Of a DNA stretch of 64,000 nt, positions 26,287-34,134 are shown in pieces. The first letter of the stretch is position 1; the number at the start of each line of letters is the position of its first letter. The notes below the pieces were generated by a model. The model did no database searches, was not told the origin of the DNA, and worked only from the letters and a program-made list of their open reading frames with translations. The stretch comes from JAVJUV01 sp040220415. Its GTDB lineage: Bacteria; Pseudomonadota; Alphaproteobacteria; Rhodobacterales; Rhodobacteraceae. The translations under genes were made by a program, and so were the position numbers. The stretch is from the NCBI GenBank assembly GCA_040220415.1, contig JAVJUV010000091.1, positions 124,001-188,000 of the forward strand, in the 5' to 3' direction.

Positions 26287-26822
26287 CACGCCATCCTGTC
26301 GCGCACCGCATCCACCACGGATTGGCCGCGTTTTGCGGCAAGGAAGGAACGCACCATGTGCATGACATAGTCGCCGTTCTGGTTCTTGCCGGAATGCCGG
26401 ACCCGGACGATTCCGGCGCCGGGACGCGACTTCGACTCGCGTTTTCCAAGAACTTCCGTCTCGGCGTACAAGGTGTCACCCACGAAAACCGGGTTGGGCA
26501 ATTTGATCTCTTCCCAGCCGAGGTTGGCAATCGCCTTCTGGCTGGTGGAGCTGACGGTCATGCCGGCGACGATGGCCAGCGTCAGGGTCGAGTTGACGAG
26601 CGGCTTGCCGAACTCCGACTGGGCTGCGTAGTTCACGTCGAAATGCAGCGGATGCGTGTTCATCGTCAGGTTCGTGAACCAGATGTTGTCGGTCTCGGTG
26701 ATGGTCCGTCCGGGCCAGTGTTCGTAGATGTCGCCCACCTCGAAATCCTCGAAGTCCAGTCCGGGGTCTTCGCGAAACCTCTGGGTGTCCACCTGCCGCA
26801 AGCCGTTCAGATACCGTGTCAT
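26286..26822 (-). CDS. MaoC-family CoA hydratase (itaconyl-/mesaconyl-CoA hydratase-like)
   Basis: A 178-residue hot-dog-fold hydratase. The catalytic dyad region is NLTMNTHPLHFDVNYA, and the start EDFEVGDIYEHWPGRTITETDN is the typical MaoC opening. GWEEIKLPNPVFVGDTLYAETEVL is the second conserved block. Together with a CoA-transferase and a CitE-like lyase it fits hydration of itaconyl-CoA or mesaconyl-C4-CoA to citramalyl-CoA. It overlaps the lyase stop as ATGA. The assignment to the family is firm; the exact CoA ester is inferred from context. Confidence 0.87.
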   Translation of the reverse strand: MTRYLNGLRQVDTQRFREDPGLDFEDFEVGDIYEHWPGRTITETDNIWFTNLTMNTHPLHFDVNYAAQSEFGKPLVNSTLTLAIVAGMTVSSTSQKAIANLGWEEIKLPNPVFVGDTLYAETEVLGKRESKSRPGAGIVRVRHSGKNQNGDYVMHMVRSFLAAKRGQSVVDAVRDRMA

Positions 26823-27661
26823 ACCTCGTTGTCCCTTTCCGCCGCCTCGACAATCTTCCGCGCGCGGGCCAGCACCGGCGCGTCGACCATTCGTCCGTTG
26901 AACGCGAACGCGCCCTTGCCCGCCGATGCCACCGCGCCCAGAAGCGCCTTCGCATCTTCGACTTCTTCAGGTGTGGGTGTGAAAACGCGATGTATCGGCG
27001 CGATCTGATCCGGGTGAATCGCGATCTTCCCGGTGAAACCCATCGACTTTGCCAGTTCGGCCTCGGCGGTCAGGCCCTTGGTGTCGCGGAAGTCCAGCCA
27101 CACGCCGTCGACCGCGGACAACTGGCGTTTTGCAGCCGCGTTGAGCACTTGTCCGCGTCCGAAAGCCAGCGAGGTCGGGGTCATGGTGCCACCGGTTTCC
27201 CCCATGTGATCGGCGGACCCGTATCCAAGCACCGACCCCGAAGGCGCGGCAGCCGCGATGTCTTCGGCTGCGAGAATACCGGCGGCGGTCTCGAGCGTCA
27301 GAAGAAGCGCGGGCGCCGAAGCCCCGGTCGAGGCCAAAGCCGCCACCTGGCGCACCTCTGCCGCCGCCTCGACCTTCGGCACGACCAGCATGGCGGGCCA
27401 GGCCTGCCAGTCCAGCATCATCGCGAGGTCTCGAATGCCGTCTGCGGTCGCCAGCGAGTTGATACGCACTGCGATCCGACCCTCATGCGCCTTCATATCC
27501 AGCCTGGCAAGATCATCCAGCGCCTGGCGCGCCGCCGGTTTGTCTTCCGGCCCAACCCCGTCCTCCAGATCCAGCACGACCATGTCCGCGCCCGAGGCGA
27601 GCGCCTTTCCCAGCCTTTCAAGACGGGTCGCTGGAAGGAAGAGAAGGCTACGAAGTTGCAT
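26819..27661 (-). CDS. CitE-like HpcH/HpaI lyase (probable citramalyl-CoA lyase)
   Basis: A 280-residue CoA-ester lyase. RSLLFLPATR at the start, ADMVVLDLEDGVGPEDK near residue 25 (metal and CoA-phosphate contacts) and VRINS are CitE family marks. GKIAIHPDQIAPIHRVF close to the end is equally typical. It should split a 3-hydroxyacyl-CoA such as citramalyl-CoA to pyruvate and acetyl-CoA; malyl-CoA or methylmalyl-CoA lyase activity is an alternative. ATG 27661 has AGAGG about 5 nt upstream and is preferred over ATG 27673. It is the first gene of the leftward operon and divergent from the TRAP genes. Confidence 0.87.
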   Translation of the reverse strand: MQLRSLLFLPATRLERLGKALASGADMVVLDLEDGVGPEDKPAARQALDDLARLDMKAHEGRIAVRINSLATADGIRDLAMMLDWQAWPAMLVVPKVEAAAEVRQVAALASTGASAPALLLTLETAAGILAAEDIAAAAPSGSVLGYGSADHMGETGGTMTPTSLAFGRGQVLNAAAKRQLSAVDGVWLDFRDTKGLTAEAELAKSMGFTGKIAIHPDQIAPIHRVFTPTPEEVEDAKALLGAVASAGKGAFAFNGRMVDAPVLARARKIVEAAERDNEV

Positions 27662-27715
27662 TGACCTCTGCATTATTTATTGGGTTGTCCGTATAAATTT
27701 TCTGACTTACCCTCC

Positions 27716-27729
27716 GTTGTCAAGACAAC
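27716..27729. promoter_or_regulatory. HutC-type inverted repeat upstream of dctP
   Basis: GTTGTC and GACAAC are perfect reverse complements around AA, 22 nt before the dctP ATG. The form TTGTC-n-n-GACAA fits the usual UTRA/HutC operator pattern. A TATAAA hexamer lies at 27692-27697 just upstream on the plus strand. The UTRA regulator encoded at the end of the divergent operon is the natural candidate to bind here. Confidence 0.5.
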
Positions 27730-27751
27730 AGAAGCAACCTGGGAGGAAACA

Positions 27752-28759
27752 ATGAACTTGCTTCGGACACTTGGAACCGCTGCCGTCGTCGCGCTTGCGG
27801 GTCTGTCATCCGCTTATGCCGAAGGAATGCCGTTCCGGATCACGCTGAACACCGGACCCAACCATGTTCGCAACATCGCGCTTGAGGAGTTCGTGACGAA
27901 ACTGACCGAGCGCACCGAGGGTCAGCTTGACGTTCAGGTCTTCTCTTCAGGTCAATTGTACAAAGGCCCCGACGTTCCAAAGGCCCTGGCGCAGGGCGCG
28001 GTCGAAATGGGCGTGCCGATCGTCAACTACATCAGCAGCGTGGTGCCCAATGCGGGTCTTCTGGATCTTCCAATCTTCTATGGCCGGTCGATCGAGGACA
28101 TTCACAAGGTCACGGACGGCCCCGTCGGAGAGGAACTGACCGCCGAGATCGAGGCGAAACTGAACGTGAAGGTGATCGGAAAGTACCTCGATCTCGGCCA
28201 CGGCACGCTATTCACGACGGAAACGCCTGTGTCGTCGCTGTCCGATCTCGACGGATTGCGTTTGCGGGTGCCGGGCAGCCCGGCCGCAAAGGTGCGCTAT
28301 GACAACATGGGCGTCGAATCCATTGCCATCAGCTTTGCGGATGTTCCCATCGCCCTGGCGCAAGGGACGGTCGATGGCCTGATGACCACGCATGAAACCA
28401 TCCGCAGCGCAAAACTGTGGGAGTCGGGGCTGAAATACGCCGTCGATACGCAGGGCGCTTTCCTGCTCTACATCCCGATGATCGGCATGCCGACATGGGA
28501 CAAGCTGGACGCCGAGTTGCAACAGACCATCCTGGACACCTGGGCCGAGACGGTGGACGGCGCCCGCACGCTGGCGGCCGAGCGCCAGAAAGAGGCGCGC
28601 GCCGAGAACATCGCCAACGGTATCGCGACCGTTCAGGCCGATCCCGCGGAATTGGCCGCATTCCGGGAGAACCTTGTTCAGCAGCAGGACGCGATCGTGG
28701 AAGCTGTCAGGATGGATGCGGATTTCGTGGCGCGCGCCGCTGCGGCTCTGGAGGAATGA
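27752..28759 (+). CDS. TRAP transporter substrate-binding protein (DctP family)
   Basis: A 335-residue periplasmic binding protein. The signal peptide NLLRTLGTAAVVALAGLSSAYA is clear and is cleaved before EGMPF. The family features are SGQLYKGPDVPKALAQG, GTLFTTETPVSSLSDLDGL (in segments) and RLRVPGSPA with the Arg that clamps a carboxylate. It binds an organic acid and hands it to the DctQM membrane units. GGGAGG lies 5 nt before ATG 27752, which fixes the start. Given the divergent CoA-transferase operon, a C5 dicarboxylate such as itaconate, mesaconate or citramalate is a reasonable ligand. Confidence 0.92.
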   Translation: MNLLRTLGTAAVVALAGLSSAYAEGMPFRITLNTGPNHVRNIALEEFVTKLTERTEGQLDVQVFSSGQLYKGPDVPKALAQGAVEMGVPIVNYISSVVPNAGLLDLPIFYGRSIEDIHKVTDGPVGEELTAEIEAKLNVKVIGKYLDLGHGTLFTTETPVSSLSDLDGLRLRVPGSPAAKVRYDNMGVESIAISFADVPIALAQGTVDGLMTTHETIRSAKLWESGLKYAVDTQGAFLLYIPMIGMPTWDKLDAELQQTILDTWAETVDGARTLAAERQKEARAENIANGIATVQADPAELAAFRENLVQQQDAIVEAVRMDADFVARAAAALEE

Positions 28760-28766
28760 GAAACCG

Positions 28767-28784
28767 GGGCGGCGTTGGCCGCCC
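28767..28784 (+). other. Intercistronic stem-loop between dctP and dctQ
   Basis: Arms GGGCGGC and GCCGCCC pair around GTTG, 7 nt after the dctP stop. There is no T-run after it. The likely effect is stabilisation of the dctP mRNA end, so that binding protein outnumbers membrane units. The ABC binding-protein gene has a similar but longer hairpin at 22384. Confidence 0.6.
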
Positions 28785-28810
28785 TTGGTCCCACATCGCG
28801 TAGGTAGCCG

Positions 28811-29287
28811 ATGCACAGAACTCCGGAAAGCCTGATGGGCGGGTTCCTTGTCCTGGCCGCGGTGGCGCTGTTCGTGGCCGGGATGGTCCTGCGCCTGATG
28901 TCGTCGCCCTGGTCGGGCGGCTGGATCACCGAAGTGACGATCTACGTCACCGCATGGGCCCTGTTGATCTCCGCCGCCGGCGGCGTGGCCGAGAAAGAGC
29001 ACGTCCGCGCCGATTTCTTCCTTCGCCTGGTCGGTCCGCGCCTGCGGCATTCGGCCGATCTTCTGGCGGCGGGCGCCGGGCTTGCCTTCTGCCTGGCGAT
29101 GGCCTGGTTCGGCTGGAAGGTGGTTCAGTTCGCAATGGCCTGGGACGAGCGCGGGCCATCGTTCCTGCAGATCCCGACGGCATGGTTCTATGCGGCACTG
29201 CCGGTGTCCATGCTGGCCTGTTCCATCCGCTACCTGCTGGAGCTCCTTGCGCTGGTCCGGGGCGGACCGGACCGGAGCGATGCCTGA
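28811..29287 (+). CDS. TRAP transporter small permease (DctQ family)
   Basis: A 158-residue membrane protein with four helices: GGFLVLAAVALFVAGMVLRL, then the WITEVTIYVTAWALLISAAGG segment with the family pattern of an acidic residue before an aliphatic helix, KEHVRADFFLRLVGPRLRH in the loop, and two further helices. It acts with the large DctM subunit. Its TGA overlaps the dctM ATG as TGATG, so the two are translationally coupled. An AGGTAG precedes the ATG. Confidence 0.9.
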   Translation: MHRTPESLMGGFLVLAAVALFVAGMVLRLMSSPWSGGWITEVTIYVTAWALLISAAGGVAEKEHVRADFFLRLVGPRLRHSADLLAAGAGLAFCLAMAWFGWKVVQFAMAWDERGPSFLQIPTAWFYAALPVSMLACSIRYLLELLALVRGGPDRSDA

Positions 29288-30561
29288 TGCTGGCCCTGGT
29301 ATTCGCCGCCCTTCTGCTTCTTCTGTTCGTGGGCATCCCGATCTTCGCCGCTTTGGGCGGGCTGTCGATGGTCTTGCTGATGGCATCGGGAACACCCGCG
29401 ATTTCGGTGGCGCAGGTGACGGTGGACAAGCTGAACGGCGAGACGATCCTGGCGGTTCCCTTCTTCGTGATCGCGGCGCAGTTCATGGACCGGGGCGGCA
29501 TCGCGAAAAGCCTGATCGCCATGGCGGAGGCCTGGCTTGGCTGGCTGAGAGGCGGGCTTGCGCTGACCTGCGTCGGCGCGACCACCGTTTTCGCCGCCGT
29601 GTCCGGTTCCTCGGTCGCGACCGCGCTGGCGATGGCGACGATCCTGGTTCCGGCGATGCTGGCGCGGGGCTACGACCGCCCCTTCGCGCTGGGGGTCGTC
29701 GGCGCCTCGGGCACGCTGGGGATCCTGATACCGCCGTCGATCATCCTGGTCATCTACGGACTGATCGCCGAAGTCTCGATCCCGCGCCTTTTCCTTGCCG
29801 GGGTCGTTCCGGGCCTGCTTCAGGGCGTTCTGTTTGCCATCTTCATCCTTTTCTACGCCCGCGCGAAAAACCTGCCGCGCAGCGATCCGCCGGATCTGAG
29901 GACGTTCCTTCTGGCCAACCTCAGGGCGATTCCCGCCCTGGCCATTCCGCTCTTGATCTTCATCGGAATATACGGCGGCTACGCCACGATATCCGAATCC
30001 GCCGCCTTGGCCGCGATCCTGTCAATCCTTGTCAGCCTGGTCGTCTACAGGGGCTGCGGCGTGCGGGACGTTCTGCCCATCGCATCGACCGCCATGATCC
30101 GGTCCGCCTCGATCATCATGATCGTCGTCGCCGCATTCCTGTTCGGGCACTGGCTGACCGAATCCCGGATGCCCGCGCGGCTGGTCGATTTCGTGGTCGA
30201 GATCGACCTGAAGGCCTGGCAGTTCCTGATCCTGATGAACCTGACGATGCTGCTTCTGGGCACGGTGCTGGAGGGCCTGTCGATCGTGCTGATCACGCTT
30301 CCGCTCGTCCTGCCGCTGTTTCGCCAGTTCGGGATCGACCCGGTGCATTATGCGATCATCGTCGTCGTGAATATCGAAATGGCGATGTTGACGCCGCCCG
30401 TGGGGCTGAACCTTTTCGTTCTGTCCGGCGTGTCCAAGGCGCCCGTGTCTGAAGTGATCCGCGGAATACTGCCGTTTCTGGGGCTGATGGCCATCCTTCT
30501 TCTGGCCGTAACTTTCGTTCCCGCGCTGGCGCTGACACTTCCCGGACTTGTTTTCGACTGA
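29287..30561 (+). CDS. TRAP transporter large permease (DctM family)
   Basis: A 424-residue inner-membrane protein with about twelve helices. Family blocks are VGIPIFAALGGLSMVLLM, VPFFVIAAQFMDRGGIAKSL, VSGSSVATALAMATILVPAM, ASGTLGILIPPSIILVIYG and the final TPPVGLNLFVLSGVSK. It carries the Na+-driven translocation path for the solute bound by DctP. The frame is open upstream, but the ATG at 29287 overlapping the DctQ stop is the correct start. It ends the transporter operon; the formylglycine-generating enzyme follows after 157 nt. Confidence 0.93.
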   Translation: MLALVFAALLLLLFVGIPIFAALGGLSMVLLMASGTPAISVAQVTVDKLNGETILAVPFFVIAAQFMDRGGIAKSLIAMAEAWLGWLRGGLALTCVGATTVFAAVSGSSVATALAMATILVPAMLARGYDRPFALGVVGASGTLGILIPPSIILVIYGLIAEVSIPRLFLAGVVPGLLQGVLFAIFILFYARAKNLPRSDPPDLRTFLLANLRAIPALAIPLLIFIGIYGGYATISESAALAAILSILVSLVVYRGCGVRDVLPIASTAMIRSASIIMIVVAAFLFGHWLTESRMPARLVDFVVEIDLKAWQFLILMNLTMLLLGTVLEGLSIVLITLPLVLPLFRQFGIDPVHYAIIVVVNIEMAMLTPPVGLNLFVLSGVSKAPVSEVIRGILPFLGLMAILLLAVTFVPALALTLPGLVFD

Positions 30562-30718
30562 CGCATGACCAATGATCCTGACCGCAACGCGAAGCACTCG
30601 GGACGCTGAAATCTGAAGGTCAGACACCAGGACGTGCTGATCTGGACAGCCCTTATCCCGAGGCGTCGAGAGACGGGGAATGATCGCCGCAAGGGCGAAG
30701 GCCGGGGCTTGAAAGGCA

Positions 30719-31699
30719 ATGGAAGACTCCATGACTGAAAGCGCAACGGGATGTTGTTCTCTGACCAGCCGCAAAACTTCCTTTCCCGACCGGGACCGGA
30801 AGCATCTGGAAGCCGTCGACCGGATCGCACCCGCGCCCGGTTCGATACGGGAAGCGCTGCGTGGGCGGCTTGTCGAAATTCCGGGCGGCTTTTTCGAGTT
30901 CGGTGCCAGGAAGTCGCAATATCCCGTCGACCTGGATTCGCCCAGACGGCGCGTAAAGATCGCGTCCTTCAGGATATCGCCCACCGCCGTGACGAACCGG
31001 GAATTCGCCGACTTCGTCATGGCCACGGGCTATCGAACGGTGGCGGAGGTCGAAGGCTGGTCTTTCGTCTTCCACCTTCTTCTGCATGAACCTGACAAAT
31101 GGCCGCAAAGCCCGCAGGGTCTGCCGTGGTGGCGCAAGGTGGACGGCGCTTCCTGGCAAAAACCCGAAGGCCCCGGAAGCACGACGCACGACCGGGACAC
31201 GCATCCGGTCGTTCACGTGACATGGTACGACGCCCAGGCATATTGCCGGTGGGCCGGGCTTCGGCTGCCGGCGGAAGCGGAATGGGAGCGTGCAGCGCGC
31301 GGTGGGCTTGCCAAGGCCAAGTTTCCCTGGGGCAACGCCCTGACCCCGGGCGGACAATTCGCGATGAACACCTGGCAAGGCGTGTTTCCCGAAACGAACA
31401 CCGCCCAGGACGGCTATATCGGAACCGCCCCGGTGGATACCTATGCCCCCAACGGCTTCGGTCTTTACAATACCACGGGCAATGTCTGGGAATGGGTTGA
31501 AGACCGCTTTGGTCCCCTGCGAACACCGGACGAGCACGAGAGAAACGAGAATGCGGACGCCGCTTCCTTTGCCCGGGTCCAACGGGGCGGATCGTATCTA
31601 TGCCACGAAAGCTACTGCAATCGCTATCATGTCCACTCGAGGACCCGAAACGACCCTGACAGCTCGACCGGAAACACCGGTTTTCGCGTTGCCGGATAG
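30719..31699 (+). CDS. Formylglycine-generating enzyme (sulfatase-modifying factor)
   Basis: A 326-residue FGE-sulfatase-domain protein. It should oxidise the Cys of a C-x-P-x-R motif in a nascent sulfatase to formylglycine, using copper and O2. It has GRLVEIPGGFFEFGA, SPTAVTNREFADFV, HPVVHVTWYDAQAYCRWAGLRLPAEAEWE (in segments), NTTGNVWEW and the active-site stretch RGGSYLCHESYCNRY with Cys 295 and Cys 300, the same 5-residue spacing as the catalytic pair of characterised FGEs. This argues for a true FGE, not one of the many cofactor-less relatives. There is no signal peptide. The four cytoplasmic Cys-type sulfatases in this window are the obvious clients. The start could also be ATG 30731. 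Confidence 0.9.
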   Translation: MEDSMTESATGCCSLTSRKTSFPDRDRKHLEAVDRIAPAPGSIREALRGRLVEIPGGFFEFGARKSQYPVDLDSPRRRVKIASFRISPTAVTNREFADFVMATGYRTVAEVEGWSFVFHLLLHEPDKWPQSPQGLPWWRKVDGASWQKPEGPGSTTHDRDTHPVVHVTWYDAQAYCRWAGLRLPAEAEWERAARGGLAKAKFPWGNALTPGGQFAMNTWQGVFPETNTAQDGYIGTAPVDTYAPNGFGLYNTTGNVWEWVEDRFGPLRTPDEHERNENADAASFARVQRGGSYLCHESYCNRYHVHSRTRNDPDSSTGNTGFRVAG

Positions 31700-31925
31700 A
31701 GCTGTTTGGGGAACGGCGAGGCTCCAGGGCAATGCGCCGCGACCCCCCTTTTCTGCCAAGGGCGCAAGGTACCATTTCCAGTGCCCGCAATTCCCTGCGA
31801 ACAGCCCCAATCCATGCGATCTGCAGCGCCACTTTCCTGATACCGAAGCGGGCGTGCGGATCACATAAATTCCGCCGGCCGTTCAGTGAATTCCGGTCCT
31901 TCCGAACCAACCGATTTCGGATTCC

Positions 31926-32879
31926 CTAGTCGGCCATCGGCATGACGGCGAGTTCGGCGATGAACCCGCGATGGTTCGAGTTCAGATCGTCGCCGAAAGG
32001 CGTTACACGGATTGCGCGAATGCCTTCGCGCAAAAGGATCTGGTCGATCGGAAGGCCAAATCTGCCGAGAAGCGCGGGCCATGAGGCCGGCTGGCCGCGA
32101 ACTCCGCGAAACCCGGTATCGGCCATCAGTGCGCGCATCGGATGGCTCCAGGGCGCCATGTTGAAGTCTCCAACCGCCACGACCGGCCCCTTCAGCCAAT
32201 TGTACTGAGCCGCAATCTGCGCCAGCGCAGGTCGTGCCACCTCGGTCGCCCACGGCTTGTTGAGGTGGCTGGCAACAAGATGCACCGGCCCAGCACCGGG
32301 CATTTCGAATTCAAGGACCGCGAACCTTTCCGTCCAGGGGTCCAGCGCCAGTTGCCAGAACCGCACCACGTCGAAGTTCGTCGCAATCAACAGCTCGCAT
32401 TTCTTGATCGTGCAGGGTGAAACGAAATCGTACGCGGCGCGTAGCCTTTCCATCGAGGGAGCCACAGCAGACCCTTCGGCAATGGCTATGATATCCGGGG
32501 CGGCTTCGATCAGGGCCGTCACGATCCTGTCGCTGTTGGCGGCATTGTCCCAGCGCGCGTTGAAGAACAGCACCCGGACATCCGGAGTCAAACCGGGCAT
32601 AGGCGCAACCGTCAAATCAAGATAGCTTTTTTGGAGAGCAAGACCGCTGGCTAGCGCGGCAACGGCAATCCCGACGCCAAGGATTTGCCGCCCAAAGGTG
32701 ATTGTCAGGACCGCACATATGAGGCTTGCGCCGATCAGCCATGGCGCAACCGAGTCAAAAAAACGCGCGATGACACTGAACCCGCTCTCTATCGGGCAAA
32801 GAGAGGACAGGCCGGCGGTTGCAAGCGAAACAAGGGCAACGCTGGCGCAAACGCCGGAAACACGTGTCCTGGAACACAC
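31926..32879 (-). CDS. Endonuclease/exonuclease/phosphatase-family membrane-anchored protein
   Basis: A 317-residue protein. Residues 10-100 hold three hydrophobic segments (VCASVALVSLATAGL, APWLIGASLICAVLTI, VGIAVAALASGLAL). The EEP hydrolase domain follows: VRVLFFNARWDNA (metal-side Asn), DIIAIAEGS (Glu), VAVGDFNMAPWS (D-x-N) and LPIDQILL. The last motif reads SNHRG, where most members have SDH. It probably hydrolyses phosphodiesters or phosphomonoesters outside the membrane; no substrate can be named. GTG at 32879 with GGAG 8 nt upstream is chosen, because the open region beyond it (to 33080) has a composition unlike coding sequence. It lies between the FGE and the glycan locus. Confidence 0.78.
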   Translation of the reverse strand: MCSRTRVSGVCASVALVSLATAGLSSLCPIESGFSVIARFFDSVAPWLIGASLICAVLTITFGRQILGVGIAVAALASGLALQKSYLDLTVAPMPGLTPDVRVLFFNARWDNAANSDRIVTALIEAAPDIIAIAEGSAVAPSMERLRAAYDFVSPCTIKKCELLIATNFDVVRFWQLALDPWTERFAVLEFEMPGAGPVHLVASHLNKPWATEVARPALAQIAAQYNWLKGPVVAVGDFNMAPWSHPMRALMADTGFRGVRGQPASWPALLGRFGLPIDQILLREGIRAIRVTPFGDDLNSNHRGFIAELAVMPMAD

Positions 32880-33165
32880 ACCAAATCTCCACAAGCGGAT
32901 TTCGGACGGACAAGGCGCGAAATCCTTGGGCGATGCAACGCAGAAAAGACAGGTCTGCAAGAGATCGCTCCGGGAATGAAGAAGGAAGTCGGTTCCCCTG
33001 TTTGGCCCCTGGAACAGACGCCCACGACACTTTTTCCTATCCATCGGCAACCGGCAGTTGGTCTTCCGGCTCATGTTCACCGAAAGAACCGTGTCGTTGC
33101 ATGGATCGGCGCTGTGCCGTATCTCCGGCTGAATTATTGCGTAACCTCAAGGTGATCCGTGTACC
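32880..33165. other. Divergent intergenic region at the left border of the glycan locus
   Basis: These 286 nt separate the leftward EEP gene from the rightward first glycosyltransferase. Apart from the GGAG of the EEP gene and an AAGGTG at 33149-33154 before the glycosyltransferase, I see no clear promoter, repeat or RNA. Confidence 0.5.
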
Positions 33166-34110
33166 ATGACCGAACCCGCGAGCGATCCGCCTGACATCTC
33201 GGTAATCGTCATCATCATCGACGGGACCGATGCGCTGGGAAACTGCCTTGATGCACTGTCCCGCCAGACAGGCGACATGACTCTCGAGGTCATCGTTCCC
33301 CATGACCAGATCTCGGGCGATGCGGCCACGTTGGCCGCCACATTTCCGAAGGTGCGTTTTCTTGACCTTGGAACCGTCAAGGGTGCCCCGCTATCCGAGG
33401 ACCCGATGGGCTTTTACAATGCCTGCACGATTCGCCGGGCGGCGGGAATCAAGGCTGCCCGCGGGCGATTGATCGGGATGCTGACCGATCGGGGTATCCC
33501 GGCCCCGGACTGGGCCGAGAATGCCCTGCAACTTCAGAGACAGCATTCCGCCGCCGCCGTCGGTGGCTGCACCGACAACGGCATCGACACGATCTGGCAT
33601 TGGGCCGTACATTTCTACGACTTCGCGCGCTACATGCCGCCACAGCCAACGACCATGACAGATCACCTGTCGGTGACAAATGTCTGCTACGAGGCCAGTG
33701 CGCTTGCCGGGTTGGGTGATCTTGCAAAGCATCGTTTCCGCGAACTAGCCGTGCACGAGGCGCTTGCCGCGTCGGGACAGAAGATGATCCTGTCGGATGG
33801 GATCCTCACGACAGAGTACCGGCCGAAAATTCCGACACGCGACCTGGCAATGGAGTGGTTTACCTGGGGCCGGAAATATTCCGGCTTTCGCGTGTCGGAG
33901 ATCCCGACACGGCTGCGCCTCGCCAGAATTCTTGCAACGCCCATTGTCCCTTTCGTCCTCTGGTTCCGGCAACTTGGTATCCAGCGCGAAAAAAAAGTGC
34001 ACATGGATCGCTTTTGGCGCGCTTCGCCCCTGTTGTTTCTGATCGTCACGATGTGGGCCCTGGGAGAATTGACCGGCTATTGTCTTGGTCCGAAAAAGGA
34101 AGTGGCGTAG
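33166..34110 (+). CDS. GT2-like glycosyltransferase, paralog 1 of 3
   Basis: A 314-residue GT-A-fold protein. The opening DISVIVIIIDGTDALGNCLDAL is a GT2 strand-helix start, and ARGRLIGMLTDRG is in the place of the nucleotide-sugar D-x-D region, although the canonical acidic pair is weak. The C-terminus has hydrophobic segments and ends GELTGYCLGPKKE. That ending, and blocks such as LAVHEALAASGQKM, are shared with the genes at 34135 and 39558. It is probably membrane-associated and adds a sugar to the lipid-linked or surface glycan; donor and acceptor are unknown. It starts the rightward part of the locus, 24 nt before the second paralog. Confidence 0.75.
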   Translation: MTEPASDPPDISVIVIIIDGTDALGNCLDALSRQTGDMTLEVIVPHDQISGDAATLAATFPKVRFLDLGTVKGAPLSEDPMGFYNACTIRRAAGIKAARGRLIGMLTDRGIPAPDWAENALQLQRQHSAAAVGGCTDNGIDTIWHWAVHFYDFARYMPPQPTTMTDHLSVTNVCYEASALAGLGDLAKHRFRELAVHEALAASGQKMILSDGILTTEYRPKIPTRDLAMEWFTWGRKYSGFRVSEIPTRLRLARILATPIVPFVLWFRQLGIQREKKVHMDRFWRASPLLFLIVTMWALGELTGYCLGPKKEVA

Positions 34111-34134
34111 TGGCGGTGAAAATCGACGGCGGGC

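Noticed and set aside
30562..30718. Short ORF of 14 codons between dctM and the FGE gene
   Set aside because: Too short, with no ribosome-binding site or conserved feature visible.
32880..33080. Extension of the EEP protein to an ATG at 33080
   Set aside because: The extra residues are Cys/Arg-rich and unlike a protein N-terminus, while GTG 32879 has a good ribosome-binding site.
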